Shown here: one piece after another, positions 40,464 through 49,656 of the stretch | How the letters are laid out: the number at the start of each line of letters is the position of its first letter | Numbering within the stretch: position 1 is the first letter of the stretch | DNA from: Haliscomenobacter sp033763495 | Lineage (GTDB): Bacteria > Bacteroidota > Bacteroidia > Chitinophagales > Saprospiraceae | Length of the DNA stretch: 64,000 nucleotides | Direction of reading: 5' to 3' | Assembly (NCBI RefSeq): GCF_033763495.1 | Contig: NZ_JANRKL010000048.1 | Span: 10,533 to 74,532, forward strand | Notes under the pieces: model-generated | The model's database searches: none | Told to the model about the DNA's origin: nothing | What the model saw: the letters and a program-made list of their open reading frames with translations, nothing else | Made by a program: the position numbers and the translations under genes

Positions 40464-41149
40464 ACAATTGAGGCTAATTTTACGCCACGACTCCAGTTCC
40501 AATACCCATACCCAGCATTGATCAAATAAGCCGACCACATCAGGATCATCAAAGGTCCTTCGGCGCTGCCATTGGCCGTGCGGATGCCCCACATCAAAAC
40601 AGTGAATACATTGAGCAAAATGTACAAAAGCCATTGCTCTCGATATCGGTACATCATCAGGATGGTGGCGATGATGGACAAAACATTGGTGGTAGCATCA
40701 ATGTATGGCGTGTTTTGTTCTGGGTTTAAAGCCAATGCATAACCCATTCCAGCAATACTCAGCAAACATATGAGCAAGGTCAGGATGATCCACCTCAGAT
40801 TCAGGGCGCGCATTTGAACGTAGGCACCATCCAGTTTGGGTTTCCAGAGCAGGTAGCCCAAGATATTGGTAGGGACAAAAAAGAAAAGATTGAGGTAGGC
40901 CTCGCCGAATAGATGATTATTGTAAGCCAGATAGGCGTAAGCCAGAGAGTTGTACATGCCAAAGCTGTAAGTCCATACATTGCCTTTTGCAGCGAGAAGT
41001 ACACAAAACACACCAGATAAAAAGATACTGAAGTCAAAAAGTGAGTTTTTCCAAAGAATACAAAGGGTGATGGCAATGGCGGTGAAAAAGAGGAACCAGA
41101 GGATTTCGTAGGTGTTCCAGCGATGAGGAGTATGGGTCTTTGGTGTCAT
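40460..41149 (-). CDS. pnuC: Nicotinamide riboside/mononucleotide transporter PnuC
   Basis: 229 residues with seven hydrophobic segments. PnuC features: NVWTYSFGMYNSLAYAYLAYNN, ILGYLLWKPK, an aromatic-rich substrate pocket in TNVLSIIATILMMYRYREQW, and LYILLNVFTVLMWG. It facilitates uptake of nicotinamide riboside, trapped inside by the NadR kinase encoded immediately downstream (4-bp ATGA overlap). Hydrophobic and inner-membrane located. A terminator hairpin separates it from the metalloprotease gene upstream. Confidence 0.93.
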   Translation of the reverse strand: MTPKTHTPHRWNTYEILWFLFFTAIAITLCILWKNSLFDFSIFLSGVFCVLLAAKGNVWTYSFGMYNSLAYAYLAYNNHLFGEAYLNLFFFVPTNILGYLLWKPKLDGAYVQMRALNLRWIILTLLICLLSIAGMGYALALNPEQNTPYIDATTNVLSIIATILMMYRYREQWLLYILLNVFTVLMWGIRTANGSAEGPLMILMWSAYLINAGYGYWNWSRGVKLASIV

Positions 41150-41181
41150 GGGAAATAGTTGGCTGCCAAAAATCTAAAAAT

Positions 41182-41214
41182 CACCTCCCGAAAGATTCAA
41201 ACTTTCGGGAGGTG
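41182..41214 (-). terminator. Intrinsic terminator after the zinc metalloprotease gene
   Basis: CACCTCCCGAAAG (41182-41194) and CTTTCGGGAGGTG (41202-41214) form a perfect 13-bp stem with a 7-nt loop. Read on the minus strand it is followed by an AT-rich tract with T-runs (41181 downwards), as expected for termination of the gene ending at 41237. Confidence 0.75.
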
Positions 41215-41236
41215 GGAGCAAAGAACGTATGTTTTA

Positions 41237-43780
41237 TTACTTCGGATGAAGTGCCGAATCCAAACGATTCGCCACATCCTCCAAATGATATCTCGTCAGT
41301 TTATCCGGTGCTGCACCAATAGCCGCCTTGATTTCCGACAACAAAGACTCCAATTGCCCACGGGTGATGGAAGGCAAGTCGGTGGTTTTTAGATCAACGC
41401 GAAGGATGTTTGAGCCATAAGCACCTCCTGCTGGTACGTATTGGATGGTTGCGGGATCTTTGGGGGCCAGGTAAGTAATGGCTTTTTCCACAAAGACCTT
41501 TTGCAGGTTACGACGGTAGATGTCGATGGCTTTTTGGCTTTTCAACTCTGACCAAATGCTGGAGCGCAAATCGGTCATCATTTCATCCAGGGTGTAATTG
41601 CCATCTTTACCAGTCTCCAACAAGCGAGCGATGCGACTACCCGACAACAAGTTGTTCAGGGTGCTTTCTTGCAATTTTTTTATTGCGTCCACACCTGCAT
41701 CAGGCCGGATTTTGTTCAAAATATTGCCTTCCATTAGCCAGGTTGGCGTTTCAAACAAATGGCTGCTCAAAAAGGCCATGGCTTCTTTTTGACGGTCTTT
41801 GGGCACTGCTTCAAATACGGCTCCGGCCATATCGTAAGTTTTAGGCGTATCGTAAATGCCCCCTACGTTTTTGGTGACATGGCCCAGATAACGGTTGAAC
41901 TGGCCGACCACATTGTTGTACAGTTCTTCCAATTCGGAATAACTCTCACCATTTTCTTTGCTCCACTCGGGCAGGTTTGGCAGGATGCGCTTGAGGTTTT
42001 TAACCCCATATTCCGAGGCCTTCATGGAATTGTCGCTCAAGTCTTCAGTTTGATATCGTGGGTCGTTGGGGCTCACTTCGGTGCCGAAGGCCAGGCGTGG
42101 ATTTTTTACCTTTTCTTTGGTCAGGTCATTGAGCAATTTTTTCTCCTCCTCATCACTTTTTGCATCAACGAAGTACTTGTAGCCCCATTCGATGGCCCAG
42201 ATATCGTAGTCGCCAATGCGGGGAAAAAAGTCAGTGACCCCATCTTCTGGTTGAGCTACGTAGTTGAAACGAGCATAATCCATGATGGAGGAGGTATGGC
42301 CGTTTTGAGCTACCCAGGCTTTGTCCCGGAGTTTTTCAACTGGTGTGGCTGAGCTGGCACCCATGTTGTGGCGCAGGCCCAGGGTATGCCCGACCTCATG
42401 AGAAGACACAAAACGCACCAACTGGCCCATCAGTTCATCGTCAAAATCTTTTTTGCGTGCTCTCGGATCGCTGGCCGCGGTTTGAATCAGGTACCAGTTG
42501 CGTACAAGGCGCATCACGTTGTGGTACCAACCAATGTGGCTTTCCAGAATTTCGCCAGAACGTGGGTCGTGGACATTGGGGCCGTAAGCATTTTGGATAT
42601 CAGCAGCGAAGTAACGGATCACCGAAAACCGCGCATCCTCCAGACTCATAGTGGTATCTTGCTCGGGCCAGTATTCGCCCCGGATGGCATTTTTCCAGCC
42701 CGCTTTTTCAAAAGCTTTTTGCCAATCGTCTACCCCTTGTTTGAGGTATTTCCGCCATTTGAGGGGAGTAGCAGGGTCGATGTAATAAACGATAGGCTTA
42801 GCTGGTTCAATGAGTTCGCCGCGCTTTTGTTTTTGGGCATCTGCAGCATTTTTGGGCTCCAGGCGCCAGCGTACGGCGATTTGTTCTGCGTCAGCCTTTT
42901 GGGATTCTTCTTCAAAAGTGCCGTACCCGGTCGAGAAATACCCCACCCTTGGGTCAAAATGCCGGACCCGCATTGGCTTTTTAGGCAAAATGATCATTGA
43001 GGTATTGAACTCCATGGTCACTACCCCTGCATCAACTCCGGCGGGCAGGAAGGTCCCGATTTGGGGAGTTGGTGTAAGGGAGAGCGTTGGAGATTGTGAA
43101 CCAAAGGTTTTTACCGTACGAATTTCAGTATTGATCGGGTAGGTACGAATGCTTTGAATATAGGAACGGTCAGCTTTGAAGTCAGAAATTTTGAGCAATT
43201 GCTTGGTAATCGGACTCAAAGAAAAAACCTGATTGTCGCCTTTGAAAAAATCGGTGACCTCAATGACAACCGAAGTGTCTTTGCGGATCGATTTGATGTC
43301 AAAGGAAGCTACGATTGGATCAGCGCTGGAATTTTTTACGGCCTTAAAAATGGGCTTGGTACTATCCGGGCTGACGATGATTTGGGTGATGGACCGCAAA
43401 AATACTTTGTTGTCGGGGCCGCGTTCCCAGGCAATCACCTGGCGGTTTACTTCTTCACCTCCGAAAATTCCACCGCCTGCTGCGGTTTTGGAATAACGAG
43501 TGACAGTCATGATTTCCCGTTTAAAAATGCTATCCGGGATTTCGAAGAACCATTTGTCTTCTACTTTGTGCACATTCAGCAAACCTTTGCTACTGATGGC
43601 TTTGTCGGTGATGACTTCTTTAAAAGGTTTTGGCCCGGGTTTGGGCGTTTCTTTGGGGGCGGCAGTTCCAGGAGTTCCAGGTGTTGCCGGGGCATCCGGT
43701 TTTTTGTCCTGTGCGAAACAGAAGCTTACCGTGAGCATGAACAGTAAGCTGAGGAGGGTCAATCGGGTCATGAATTGCAT
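41237..43780 (-). CDS. Secreted zinc-dependent metalloprotease (DUF5117/DUF5118 type)
   Basis: 847 residues. Signal peptide (LTLLSLLFMLTVSFCFAQ), then a Pro-rich linker (about 28-53), the DUF5118/DUF5117-like N-terminal beta region (about 60-310), and a metzincin-like zinc site HEVGHTLGLRHN (461-472; the third His is His471). The C-terminal helical region (about 700-847) ends with LTRYHLEDVANRLDSALHPK. These large periplasmic or secreted proteases of Bacteroidota have poorly known substrates. Bounded by terminators on its 3' side; the 175-bp gap upstream carries another hairpin. Confidence 0.92.
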   Translation of the reverse strand: MQFMTRLTLLSLLFMLTVSFCFAQDKKPDAPATPGTPGTAAPKETPKPGPKPFKEVITDKAISSKGLLNVHKVEDKWFFEIPDSIFKREIMTVTRYSKTAAGGGIFGGEEVNRQVIAWERGPDNKVFLRSITQIIVSPDSTKPIFKAVKNSSADPIVASFDIKSIRKDTSVVIEVTDFFKGDNQVFSLSPITKQLLKISDFKADRSYIQSIRTYPINTEIRTVKTFGSQSPTLSLTPTPQIGTFLPAGVDAGVVTMEFNTSMIILPKKPMRVRHFDPRVGYFSTGYGTFEEESQKADAEQIAVRWRLEPKNAADAQKQKRGELIEPAKPIVYYIDPATPLKWRKYLKQGVDDWQKAFEKAGWKNAIRGEYWPEQDTTMSLEDARFSVIRYFAADIQNAYGPNVHDPRSGEILESHIGWYHNVMRLVRNWYLIQTAASDPRARKKDFDDELMGQLVRFVSSHEVGHTLGLRHNMGASSATPVEKLRDKAWVAQNGHTSSIMDYARFNYVAQPEDGVTDFFPRIGDYDIWAIEWGYKYFVDAKSDEEEKKLLNDLTKEKVKNPRLAFGTEVSPNDPRYQTEDLSDNSMKASEYGVKNLKRILPNLPEWSKENGESYSELEELYNNVVGQFNRYLGHVTKNVGGIYDTPKTYDMAGAVFEAVPKDRQKEAMAFLSSHLFETPTWLMEGNILNKIRPDAGVDAIKKLQESTLNNLLSGSRIARLLETGKDGNYTLDEMMTDLRSSIWSELKSQKAIDIYRRNLQKVFVEKAITYLAPKDPATIQYVPAGGAYGSNILRVDLKTTDLPSITRGQLESLLSEIKAAIGAAPDKLTRYHLEDVANRLDSALHPK

Positions 43781-43898
43781 GATGACATTTGGTTAAGTAA
43801 ATAAGCTGGTCATAAGCCAGGTGTAAGTAGGTTCTTTACAAGCTGCAGGCAAGAAAGATAAAGAGACTTGTGAAAAAAAACAGAAAAAAGGCTATAAA

Positions 43899-43927
43899 AT
43901 GCTGACTAAACCAAGGAAAATCAGCAT
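43899..43927 (-). terminator. Possible terminator after the MbnP-like gene
   Basis: ATGCTGA (43899-43905) and TCAGCAT (43921-43927) form a perfect 7-bp stem with a 15-nt loop; on the minus strand a T-rich tract follows. It lies 29 bp beyond the stop of the MbnP-like gene. The stem is short, so this is tentative. Confidence 0.35.
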
Positions 43928-43955
43928 AAAAAAGGGAAAACCAGGCAGAAAAGTG

Positions 43956-44807
43956 TTATAAACCAGTAGAAACGGCAGTAACCGTGAAGGATTGGGCCAG
44001 ATTTTGTAGGATTTTTTGACTGATTTGGGCCGGAGTATCACTGTTGACATTTACGGTTTGGAACCAATAGGCATAGTCCACATCCATCAGAACATTGAGG
44101 TTGTATCCACGTTGGAGCTTAATTGGGCTGAAGGATACTTCAACAGTCCGCAGGTTGGCGCTTCCACTGATTTTGACATCAACGGTATCTTTGGCATAAT
44201 ACAAGGCTCGAGTAAAAACGTAACCATTTTGTGCACCCAGGTACATGCCATCGTATACGCTGCTGCGCATGGAGTGATCGCTGGGTAAGCGCAAGGGGTT
44301 GGCCTGGTTCATTTCTCCATTTACGCCAACAGTAAAGCGTATGCGATTGATGGTGGCGGTATCCCGGTAGGATTGGATGTACATGTCGGCTTGGCCAATC
44401 CCCCGAGCGAGGCCAAAGCTGTTGGGTATACTGGTTTTTACAGTATCTCCAGCCGTTTTTTCCAAGTATACATCCAGGGGCTCCTGGACATCAATTACCT
44501 TGTTGCCAATTGAAAGCACCTGAAAGTTGGAAAGGTAAAAACGGAGGTCCCGAAACCCAAAAGTATTGCCTGAACCATCGGTAAAAATAGGTTGATTGTA
44601 GACTATGGCTGCAGTGCCGTACTTGTGGGTAAGGCGAATGCGTACTCCTGGATATTCGCAACATCCATCGCAGGGTTTATCGGCACCCAGGTCAAAATTA
44701 TTGGCTAAGGCATCGTTGCATCCTTCTTCACGGGTGGCACAAGTGGAAAAAAGTATACATAATCCAAACAGGATTCCCAACTGCACAAACTTCAACATTT
44801 TTTTCAT
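43956..44807 (-). CDS. MbnP-like lipoprotein
   Basis: 283 residues. Lipoprotein signal with lipobox FSTC (Cys23). A Cys-rich segment (CNDALANNFDLGADKPCDGCC) precedes a beta-sandwich domain with the MbnP hallmarks: RIRLTHKYG, FRDLRFYLSNFQVL, INRIRFTVGVNGEMNQANPL, and MYLGAQNGYVFTRALYYAKD. MbnP proteins bind copper and normally act with the dihaem enzyme MbnH, which oxidises a Trp to kynurenine in the methanotroph protein; no MbnH gene is adjacent, so metal binding here is inferred. It follows the exonuclease gene by 6 bp on the same strand. Confidence 0.85.
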   Translation of the reverse strand: MKKMLKFVQLGILFGLCILFSTCATREEGCNDALANNFDLGADKPCDGCCEYPGVRIRLTHKYGTAAIVYNQPIFTDGSGNTFGFRDLRFYLSNFQVLSIGNKVIDVQEPLDVYLEKTAGDTVKTSIPNSFGLARGIGQADMYIQSYRDTATINRIRFTVGVNGEMNQANPLRLPSDHSMRSSVYDGMYLGAQNGYVFTRALYYAKDTVDVKISGSANLRTVEVSFSPIKLQRGYNLNVLMDVDYAYWFQTVNVNSDTPAQISQKILQNLAQSFTVTAVSTGL

Positions 44808-44813
44808 GTTAGT

Positions 44814-45659
44814 TTACTCCTTGTTTCCGTTTTCGTCTTTACCCTTCAGCCCCTTTTCGTAATCACGTACCAGTTTTTTGACCATCTGTTTGACCTGGGA
44901 GGTGAACTCCTTGTTGAGGATCCAATTGTAGTACTGGCGGTCTTCGTAAAGGGTTTCACCGACTGGTTTATTGATGTATTTGCCAAAATTGAACACAATG
45001 TCTCCATTGACATCGGCACGTAGTTTTTGGGTGGCATCTACAAAACGATTGTCGTTGGTAAATTCGTGCAAAGATTGTACATCGTTTTTCACGGGAGCCT
45101 CCAGGATGTTGCCATCCTCATCTCGGTAATCTACTCCTTCGTATTTGCCCAATTGGCCGACGAACACATCAATAGTAGCACGTACATCGGCCATGGCGTC
45201 ATGAGCTTCATCGTGGTCTTTGTCGCAATAGAACTTAAGTGCGGCCTTGAGGGTGCGGGGCTCCATTTTGTAAAAAATTCGTTGCACATCAATCATCCTG
45301 CGCTTGCTGATGTCGAACTCCATCCCCACCCGGGCAAATTCTTCCATCAACATGGGAATGTCAAAACGGGTGGAATTGTAGCCAGCCAAATCGGCATTGC
45401 CAATAAAATCCCAGATTTTTTGGGCCAATTGTTGGAAGGTAGGCTTATTGGCTACGTCCTTGGGCTGAATGCCGTGCACCAACATCGCTTCCAAGGAAAT
45501 AGGAATACCCGGATTGATCATCAGAGAAAGCTCCTGGGGTTCGCGACCATCTTTGGGGTATTTGATGATGGCAATTTGTACAATGCGGTCGCGCACTACA
45601 TTGAGGCCAGTTGCTTCGATATCGAAAAAACAAAGATCACGTTCTAGATTCAGATCCAT
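44814..45659 (-). CDS. DEDDh 3'-5' exonuclease (DNA polymerase III epsilon-like)
   Basis: 281 residues. Exonuclease domain about 1-175: motif I FFDIEATGL (Asp13, Glu15), motif II LAGYNSTRFDIPML with Asp, motif III HDEAHDAMADVRAT with the conserved His and Asp. The remaining ~100 residues (VFNFGKYINKPVGETLYEDR, QYYNWILNKEFTSQVKQMVK) resemble the small C-terminal domain found in many epsilon-like proteins of Bacteroidota. It degrades DNA from 3' ends and probably functions in repair rather than as the replicative proofreading subunit. Followed 6 bp later by the MbnP-like gene, probably fortuitous co-transcription. Confidence 0.9.
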   Translation of the reverse strand: MDLNLERDLCFFDIEATGLNVVRDRIVQIAIIKYPKDGREPQELSLMINPGIPISLEAMLVHGIQPKDVANKPTFQQLAQKIWDFIGNADLAGYNSTRFDIPMLMEEFARVGMEFDISKRRMIDVQRIFYKMEPRTLKAALKFYCDKDHDEAHDAMADVRATIDVFVGQLGKYEGVDYRDEDGNILEAPVKNDVQSLHEFTNDNRFVDATQKLRADVNGDIVFNFGKYINKPVGETLYEDRQYYNWILNKEFTSQVKQMVKKLVRDYEKGLKGKDENGNKE

Positions 45660-45672
45660 TTTTTGAGAGATA

Positions 45673-45754
45673 AAAGAGGATAGATGAGAGATGAAAGATG
45701 AAAGGTGGTTTTGTGTTACCCGCTTTCATCTATCATCATTCATCTATCATCTTT
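45673..45754. repeat. Imperfect 32-bp inverted repeat of GATGAAAG-like units
   Basis: 45673-45704 and 45723-45754 are reverse complements at about 28 of 32 positions; each arm consists of tandem variants of GATAGATGA/GATGAAAG. The right arm runs into the last codons and stop of apbE (45740). It may serve as a terminator for apbE. Another example of intergenic inverted repeats built from short units. Confidence 0.75.
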
Positions 45755-46777
45755 AAATTTTGAAGTATATTTTACCAGCATGGCCCCCTTTGGATCGCCA
45801 TAAATGAAATACGCCTCCAAGTTAGGCAGAGATTCGATCAGTGCCAAACCTTTTTCCAAACCCAGCACCATACAAACAGTGGCATATGCATCGGCAGTCA
45901 TGGCATCGGGAGCGATGACGGTGGCACTCAACAGTTTGCTGCGTTCGGGAAAACCGGTCTTAGGGTTGAGGGTATGGCTGTATTTTACTCCTTTTACAGA
46001 GTAGTATTTGCGGTAATTGCCCGAGGTTGCCAGGGCTTGATTGTGAAGGGGCACCGTTGTTTGGATGTCAGTACTTTCGGCGCCTTCTTTGGGGGTGGTG
46101 ATGCCCAGTACCCAATCTTTGCCCTGTGGGTTTCGTCCTTTGGCCAAAACCTCGCCACCAATGTCGATCAAATAATTATAAATCTTTTTAGCTTCTAAAA
46201 CCCGACCCAATTCATCAACTGCATAACCTGGCGCTATGGCGTTAAAATCCAATTTGATGCCCGGCATTTGTTTGCGAATGAGCACTGAGTCCCCACGAGT
46301 GGTCCAGTTGAGTTTGGACATGCCAACCAAATCGAGCAAGGCTTTGATGGTTGTACTATCCACCTCTGTGACGGGTTTGGAACCAGTGTACCCAAAACCC
46401 CAATAGTTCACCAATGGAGCTACAGTAGGATCAAATGCGCCTTTGCTGCTGCGGTACACTTCGGCACTTTTATTCAAGTTGGCCAAAAAATGCCGTGCCC
46501 TCAGGGGTATATTGAATTGAATTGCCGTGGATTGGTTAAAAGCAGAGATCAGTGAGGTGCTGTCGTAAGTGGATAACTCCGCATTCAGCTCAGCCAGGCT
46601 TTTTTCAACCTCGGACTGAATGTTGAGGTTCAAGCTGTCTTGATAAGTGATGCGGTAATAAGTACCCATCGTCTGACCTTCAATCATCAGATACCCCTTG
46701 TCCTGATCTTTTTTTTGCTCTGGATTATTGCAGGCGAAAAAAAGCAGCATACTTCCAAAAAAGAGGATGTGTCTCAT
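45740..46777 (-). CDS. apbE: FAD:protein FMN transferase (ApbE family)
   Basis: 345 residues; lipoprotein leader with lipobox LFFAC (Cys16). ApbE features: GQTMGTYYRITYQD, ELSTYDSTSLISAFN, AFDPTVAPLVNYWGFG, IKLDFNAIAPGYAVDELGR, LIDIGGEVLAKGRNPQGKDW, YSHTLNPKTGFP, and DAMTADAYATVCMVLG with the metal-binding Asp residues. It attaches FMN covalently to threonine of periplasmic-side flavoproteins such as NqrB/NqrC or RnfD/G, using FAD and Mg2+. The start codon directly abuts the stop of the doxX gene's 3' end, so the two are in one operon. Its last codons lie in a repeat arm. Confidence 0.94.
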   Translation of the reverse strand: MRHILFFGSMLLFFACNNPEQKKDQDKGYLMIEGQTMGTYYRITYQDSLNLNIQSEVEKSLAELNAELSTYDSTSLISAFNQSTAIQFNIPLRARHFLANLNKSAEVYRSSKGAFDPTVAPLVNYWGFGYTGSKPVTEVDSTTIKALLDLVGMSKLNWTTRGDSVLIRKQMPGIKLDFNAIAPGYAVDELGRVLEAKKIYNYLIDIGGEVLAKGRNPQGKDWVLGITTPKEGAESTDIQTTVPLHNQALATSGNYRKYYSVKGVKYSHTLNPKTGFPERSKLLSATVIAPDAMTADAYATVCMVLGLEKGLALIESLPNLEAYFIYGDPKGAMLVKYTSKFKDDR

Positions 46778-47179
46778 TTAGTCCAACGATTTACGGATTT
46801 GGGCATCCAAGGAGTACCAGCCGGGGCCCATCAGAAAAATGACCACATAGGGCACCAGGTAAGTAATGGCGTGCTCGCGTTCCACAAAGGGTTGGCCATC
46901 GTGCCCGTAGGTAATGGCCATGATCATGTTGAAAATAAGTGGAATACAGGCCAGGCGGGTATACAAACCCAAAGCGATTAAAGCTGCGCAAAACACTTCC
47001 GCGAATACACAAAGAGCCAAGGTTGCCTGATCCCCAATACCAAAAGGATCGAGAAACTGCACCGGATTTTCAGTCAGTAGTTGCAAAAATTTGCTTTTTC
47101 CCCATAGGCCCATCATCAGCCCACCAAAAGCCAATCTTAGCAAAAGCAAGGCTAAATCGTAATTTCTTGCAGTTTTCAT
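46778..47179 (-). CDS. DoxX-family membrane protein
   Basis: 133 residues with four hydrophobic segments: LALLLLRLAFGGLMMGLWG at the N-terminus, ALCVFAEVFCAALIALGLY with the conserved Glu, IPLIFNMIMAITYGHDGQPF, and YLVPYVVIFLMGPGWYSLD. DoxX proteins form small membrane complexes linked to thiosulfate, terminal oxidase or redox functions; the specific role is not inferable. It lies immediately upstream of apbE with no spacing, hence co-transcribed. Confidence 0.9.
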   Translation of the reverse strand: MKTARNYDLALLLLRLAFGGLMMGLWGKSKFLQLLTENPVQFLDPFGIGDQATLALCVFAEVFCAALIALGLYTRLACIPLIFNMIMAITYGHDGQPFVEREHAITYLVPYVVIFLMGPGWYSLDAQIRKSLD

Positions 47180-47288
47180 TTCGCTTTGAGTAAATTTGAC
47201 CCGCCTAAGTAGTGGGGCAAAAATAAGGTTAAAGCGGGAGGTTTTTCATTTGCTTCCCAATTTTAGCCAATATATTCCAATTTTAAGC

Positions 47289-48866
47289 ATGCAAGGTATT
47301 CGACTCAATGACAATTTTCTCTATTTCTGCGCTGCTTTTTTGCTGCTGGTCGGATATCTTTTGAATCTGGGCCTACAACCACTGTACCTGGAAGAACCGC
47401 GCCGGACCATCGTGGCCATGGAATTGCTGGCCAATCAAAACGGCTGGGTGCCCACCCTGATTGGAGAATACTATTACAACAAACCACCACTGTACAATTG
47501 GTTGCTGATTGCTTTTGGTAATCTTTTTGGCGGATTCAACGAGTTTGGACTGCGATTGCCTACTGTCTTGTCCAGTTTTGGTATTGCCGGATTGATGTAT
47601 GTTGCCGCTAAGCGGTATTGGCAGGATACTTCTACAGCAATACTGGGTGCCTTGTTGTTTTTGACCGCAGCAGGCGTTTTGTTGTTCTTTTCGATGTTGG
47701 CGGAGATTGATTTGTTTTATTCCCTGATTGTGTTTGCTGGCATTTTGACCATTTATCATTTTGGAGAAAAAGAGCGTTACTGGCCCTTGTTTTTGTTGGT
47801 ATACCTGAGTTGTGCATTAGGGGTATTGACCAAGGGCTTGCCTTCTTTTGTGTTTACAGCAGTATCTTTATTGGTGTATTTTATAGACAAAAAGCGCTTT
47901 AAGGTACTGTTCTATCCTGCGCACTTTGCAGGCATTGCGTTACTGGGCGTCCTGCTTTTCGCTTATTATCACCAATACGCCCAATACCATGATCTAAGTC
48001 GGGTTTGGACACGAATGCTCACCGAATCTGGAGATCGAACGGTGGTTAGTAACTCATTTGGTGATTTTGTAAGTCATTTGCTGCTTTTTCCTTTGAACTG
48101 GATTGGAGACATGGCCCCGGCCAGTTTTTTGCTGCTTTTTTTGTGGCGGAAGGACTGGAAATCGGTTTTGTTCCAGCAAAATTCCTTGGTGCGTTTCTGC
48201 ACCCTGATGTTGCTGTTCAATGCACTCCCTTATTGGATTTCACCGGGTACCCGGATGCGTTATGTGTACATGTTGTACCCGCTGGCTTGCCTGATTTTGG
48301 CTTGGGGGTATGCACAGCGGGCTGCTGCGCCTGAGTGGGCAAAAGGGGGCTTTCGCAGCCTGGTTTTATTGGTTTTATTTATTCTGGCTTTGGGCGCCTG
48401 GGTATTGCCCTGGTTGCCAGAATTGCAATTTATGCGCAGCAGCACTTTCGCCTGGGCTTTGGGTACTTCCACAATTATGGGCCTGTTCACCTGGTTGGTT
48501 TGGCAAAAGCCACAGATTGCCTTGCCTTTCTTGCTGCTTGCTTTTGCCTGCATTCGGATTGTATTCGATGTGACGGTATTGCCCCAGCGCAATGACGAAA
48601 GTGGTGCCCAGCGAGACCGGGCCCTGGCTCAAAAAATTGATCGCATCGTGGGCGACGCGCCCCTCTACACGGCCTACCAGGAAAAAGTGGTGGCCTATAC
48701 AACGATTGTGTATTTAAACCGTTTGCGTCCCCATGTGGTCCAACGCAAAGATCATTTGAAAAAGGGTGCCTTCTATCTGGTACCGCTAAGACGAGCCCCA
48801 AAAAACGTGGAAATTCTACTGACTACGGTATATGGAGGCAAGACAAAAGCACTGATTAAGTTATGA
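47289..48866 (+). CDS. GT39/ArnT-like integral-membrane glycosyltransferase
   Basis: 525 residues from MQGIRLNDNFLYFCAAFLL; an open extension of 93 bp upstream is rejected because family similarity starts at the first helix. About 11-12 transmembrane segments with the GT-C first-loop motif LYLEEPRRTIVAMELL (acidic pair before RR), GEYYYNKPPLYNWLLIAFG, LTKGLPSFVFTAVSLLVYF and GTRMRYVYMLYPLACL. It would transfer a sugar from a polyprenyl-phosphate donor to lipid A, protein or glycan in the periplasm. First gene of the glycan cluster; its stop overlaps the next start (ATGA). Confidence 0.88.
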   Translation: MQGIRLNDNFLYFCAAFLLLVGYLLNLGLQPLYLEEPRRTIVAMELLANQNGWVPTLIGEYYYNKPPLYNWLLIAFGNLFGGFNEFGLRLPTVLSSFGIAGLMYVAAKRYWQDTSTAILGALLFLTAAGVLLFFSMLAEIDLFYSLIVFAGILTIYHFGEKERYWPLFLLVYLSCALGVLTKGLPSFVFTAVSLLVYFIDKKRFKVLFYPAHFAGIALLGVLLFAYYHQYAQYHDLSRVWTRMLTESGDRTVVSNSFGDFVSHLLLFPLNWIGDMAPASFLLLFLWRKDWKSVLFQQNSLVRFCTLMLLFNALPYWISPGTRMRYVYMLYPLACLILAWGYAQRAAAPEWAKGGFRSLVLLVLFILALGAWVLPWLPELQFMRSSTFAWALGTSTIMGLFTWLVWQKPQIALPFLLLAFACIRIVFDVTVLPQRNDESGAQRDRALAQKIDRIVGDAPLYTAYQEKVVAYTTIVYLNRLRPHVVQRKDHLKKGAFYLVPLRRAPKNVEILLTTVYGGKTKALIKL

Positions 48867-49582
48867 AAGAAGCCATCAAACAACTCCTTAAAAAACTGCC
48901 GATTGCCTTTACGCAGAACCAGCGTTATGATCGCCAAACCAGAGCGGTGATTCAAAAGGTTTGCAAAGTTGATAGTACTTGTGTAGATGTTGGTTGCCAT
49001 AAGGGTGAAGTATTGGATGTGATGTTGCAGGCAGCGCCACAGGGTAAACATTATGGATTTGAACCTATTCCATTGATGTTTCAGGCCTTAAAAGCCAAGT
49101 ACCAGGGGCAAAATTGTGAAATTTTGGACATTGCCCTGAGCAATCAGACTGGTGAAGCCACCTTCAACTATGTCGTATCCAACCCATCCTACAGTGGTTT
49201 GCAAAAGCGCAAATACGATCGGGAAGGGGAAGAAGATACCAGCATTACGGTACGTACGGCCAAACTAGACGAGGTTTTGACAGCAGATCAAAAAGTGAAT
49301 CTGATCAAAATAGATGTGGAAGGTGGGGAAATGTTGGTATTGGAGGGAGCAAAACAAACCTTGCTTCAAAAGCGTCCGGTAGTTTTGTTCGAGCATGGTT
49401 TGGGGGCTTCCGATTATTATGGTGCTGGACCGGAGCAAGTTTTTAGCTATTTTGAAAGTTGTGGATATACCATAAGTACCTTACAAGGCTGGTTGAAGGG
49501 GGAGAGGCCTTTTGACCAAAAAAGCTTTGAGCGGCAATTTTTTGAAAAGTTGAATTATTTCTTCATCGCCTATCCGAAATGA
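48863..49582 (+). CDS. FkbM-family methyltransferase
   Basis: 239 residues, SAM-dependent class I fold: TCVDVGCHKGEVLDVMLQ (SAM loop), HYGFEPIPLMFQALKAKYQG, ILDIALSNQTGEATF, TVRTAKLDEVLTADQKVNLI, KIDVEGGEMLVLEGAKQTL. These features define FkbM methyltransferases, which methylate hydroxyls of sugars and secondary metabolites. In this cluster it probably O-methylates a glycan residue. It overlaps the preceding glycosyltransferase gene by 4 bp, so production is coupled. Cytosolic. Confidence 0.92.
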   Translation: MKEAIKQLLKKLPIAFTQNQRYDRQTRAVIQKVCKVDSTCVDVGCHKGEVLDVMLQAAPQGKHYGFEPIPLMFQALKAKYQGQNCEILDIALSNQTGEATFNYVVSNPSYSGLQKRKYDREGEEDTSITVRTAKLDEVLTADQKVNLIKIDVEGGEMLVLEGAKQTLLQKRPVVLFEHGLGASDYYGAGPEQVFSYFESCGYTISTLQGWLKGERPFDQKSFERQFFEKLNYFFIAYPK

Positions 49583-49656
49583 GCATAAAAAATTACCCTA
49601 TCTTGGTGCCCGGGTAGTATTACATTCCCTCCATTTAACTTTAGTACAAACATCCA

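Noticed and set aside
40464..40634. Upstream extension of nadR
   Set aside because: Overlaps pnuC extensively; the ATGA overlap at 40460-40463 and the nucleotidyltransferase start at MKTTGLTLGKYAPF decide the start.
42368..43747. Two ~200-codon plus-strand open frames opposite the zinc metalloprotease gene
   Set aside because: Antisense shadows of a gene with signal peptide and zinc site; no family features in the translations.
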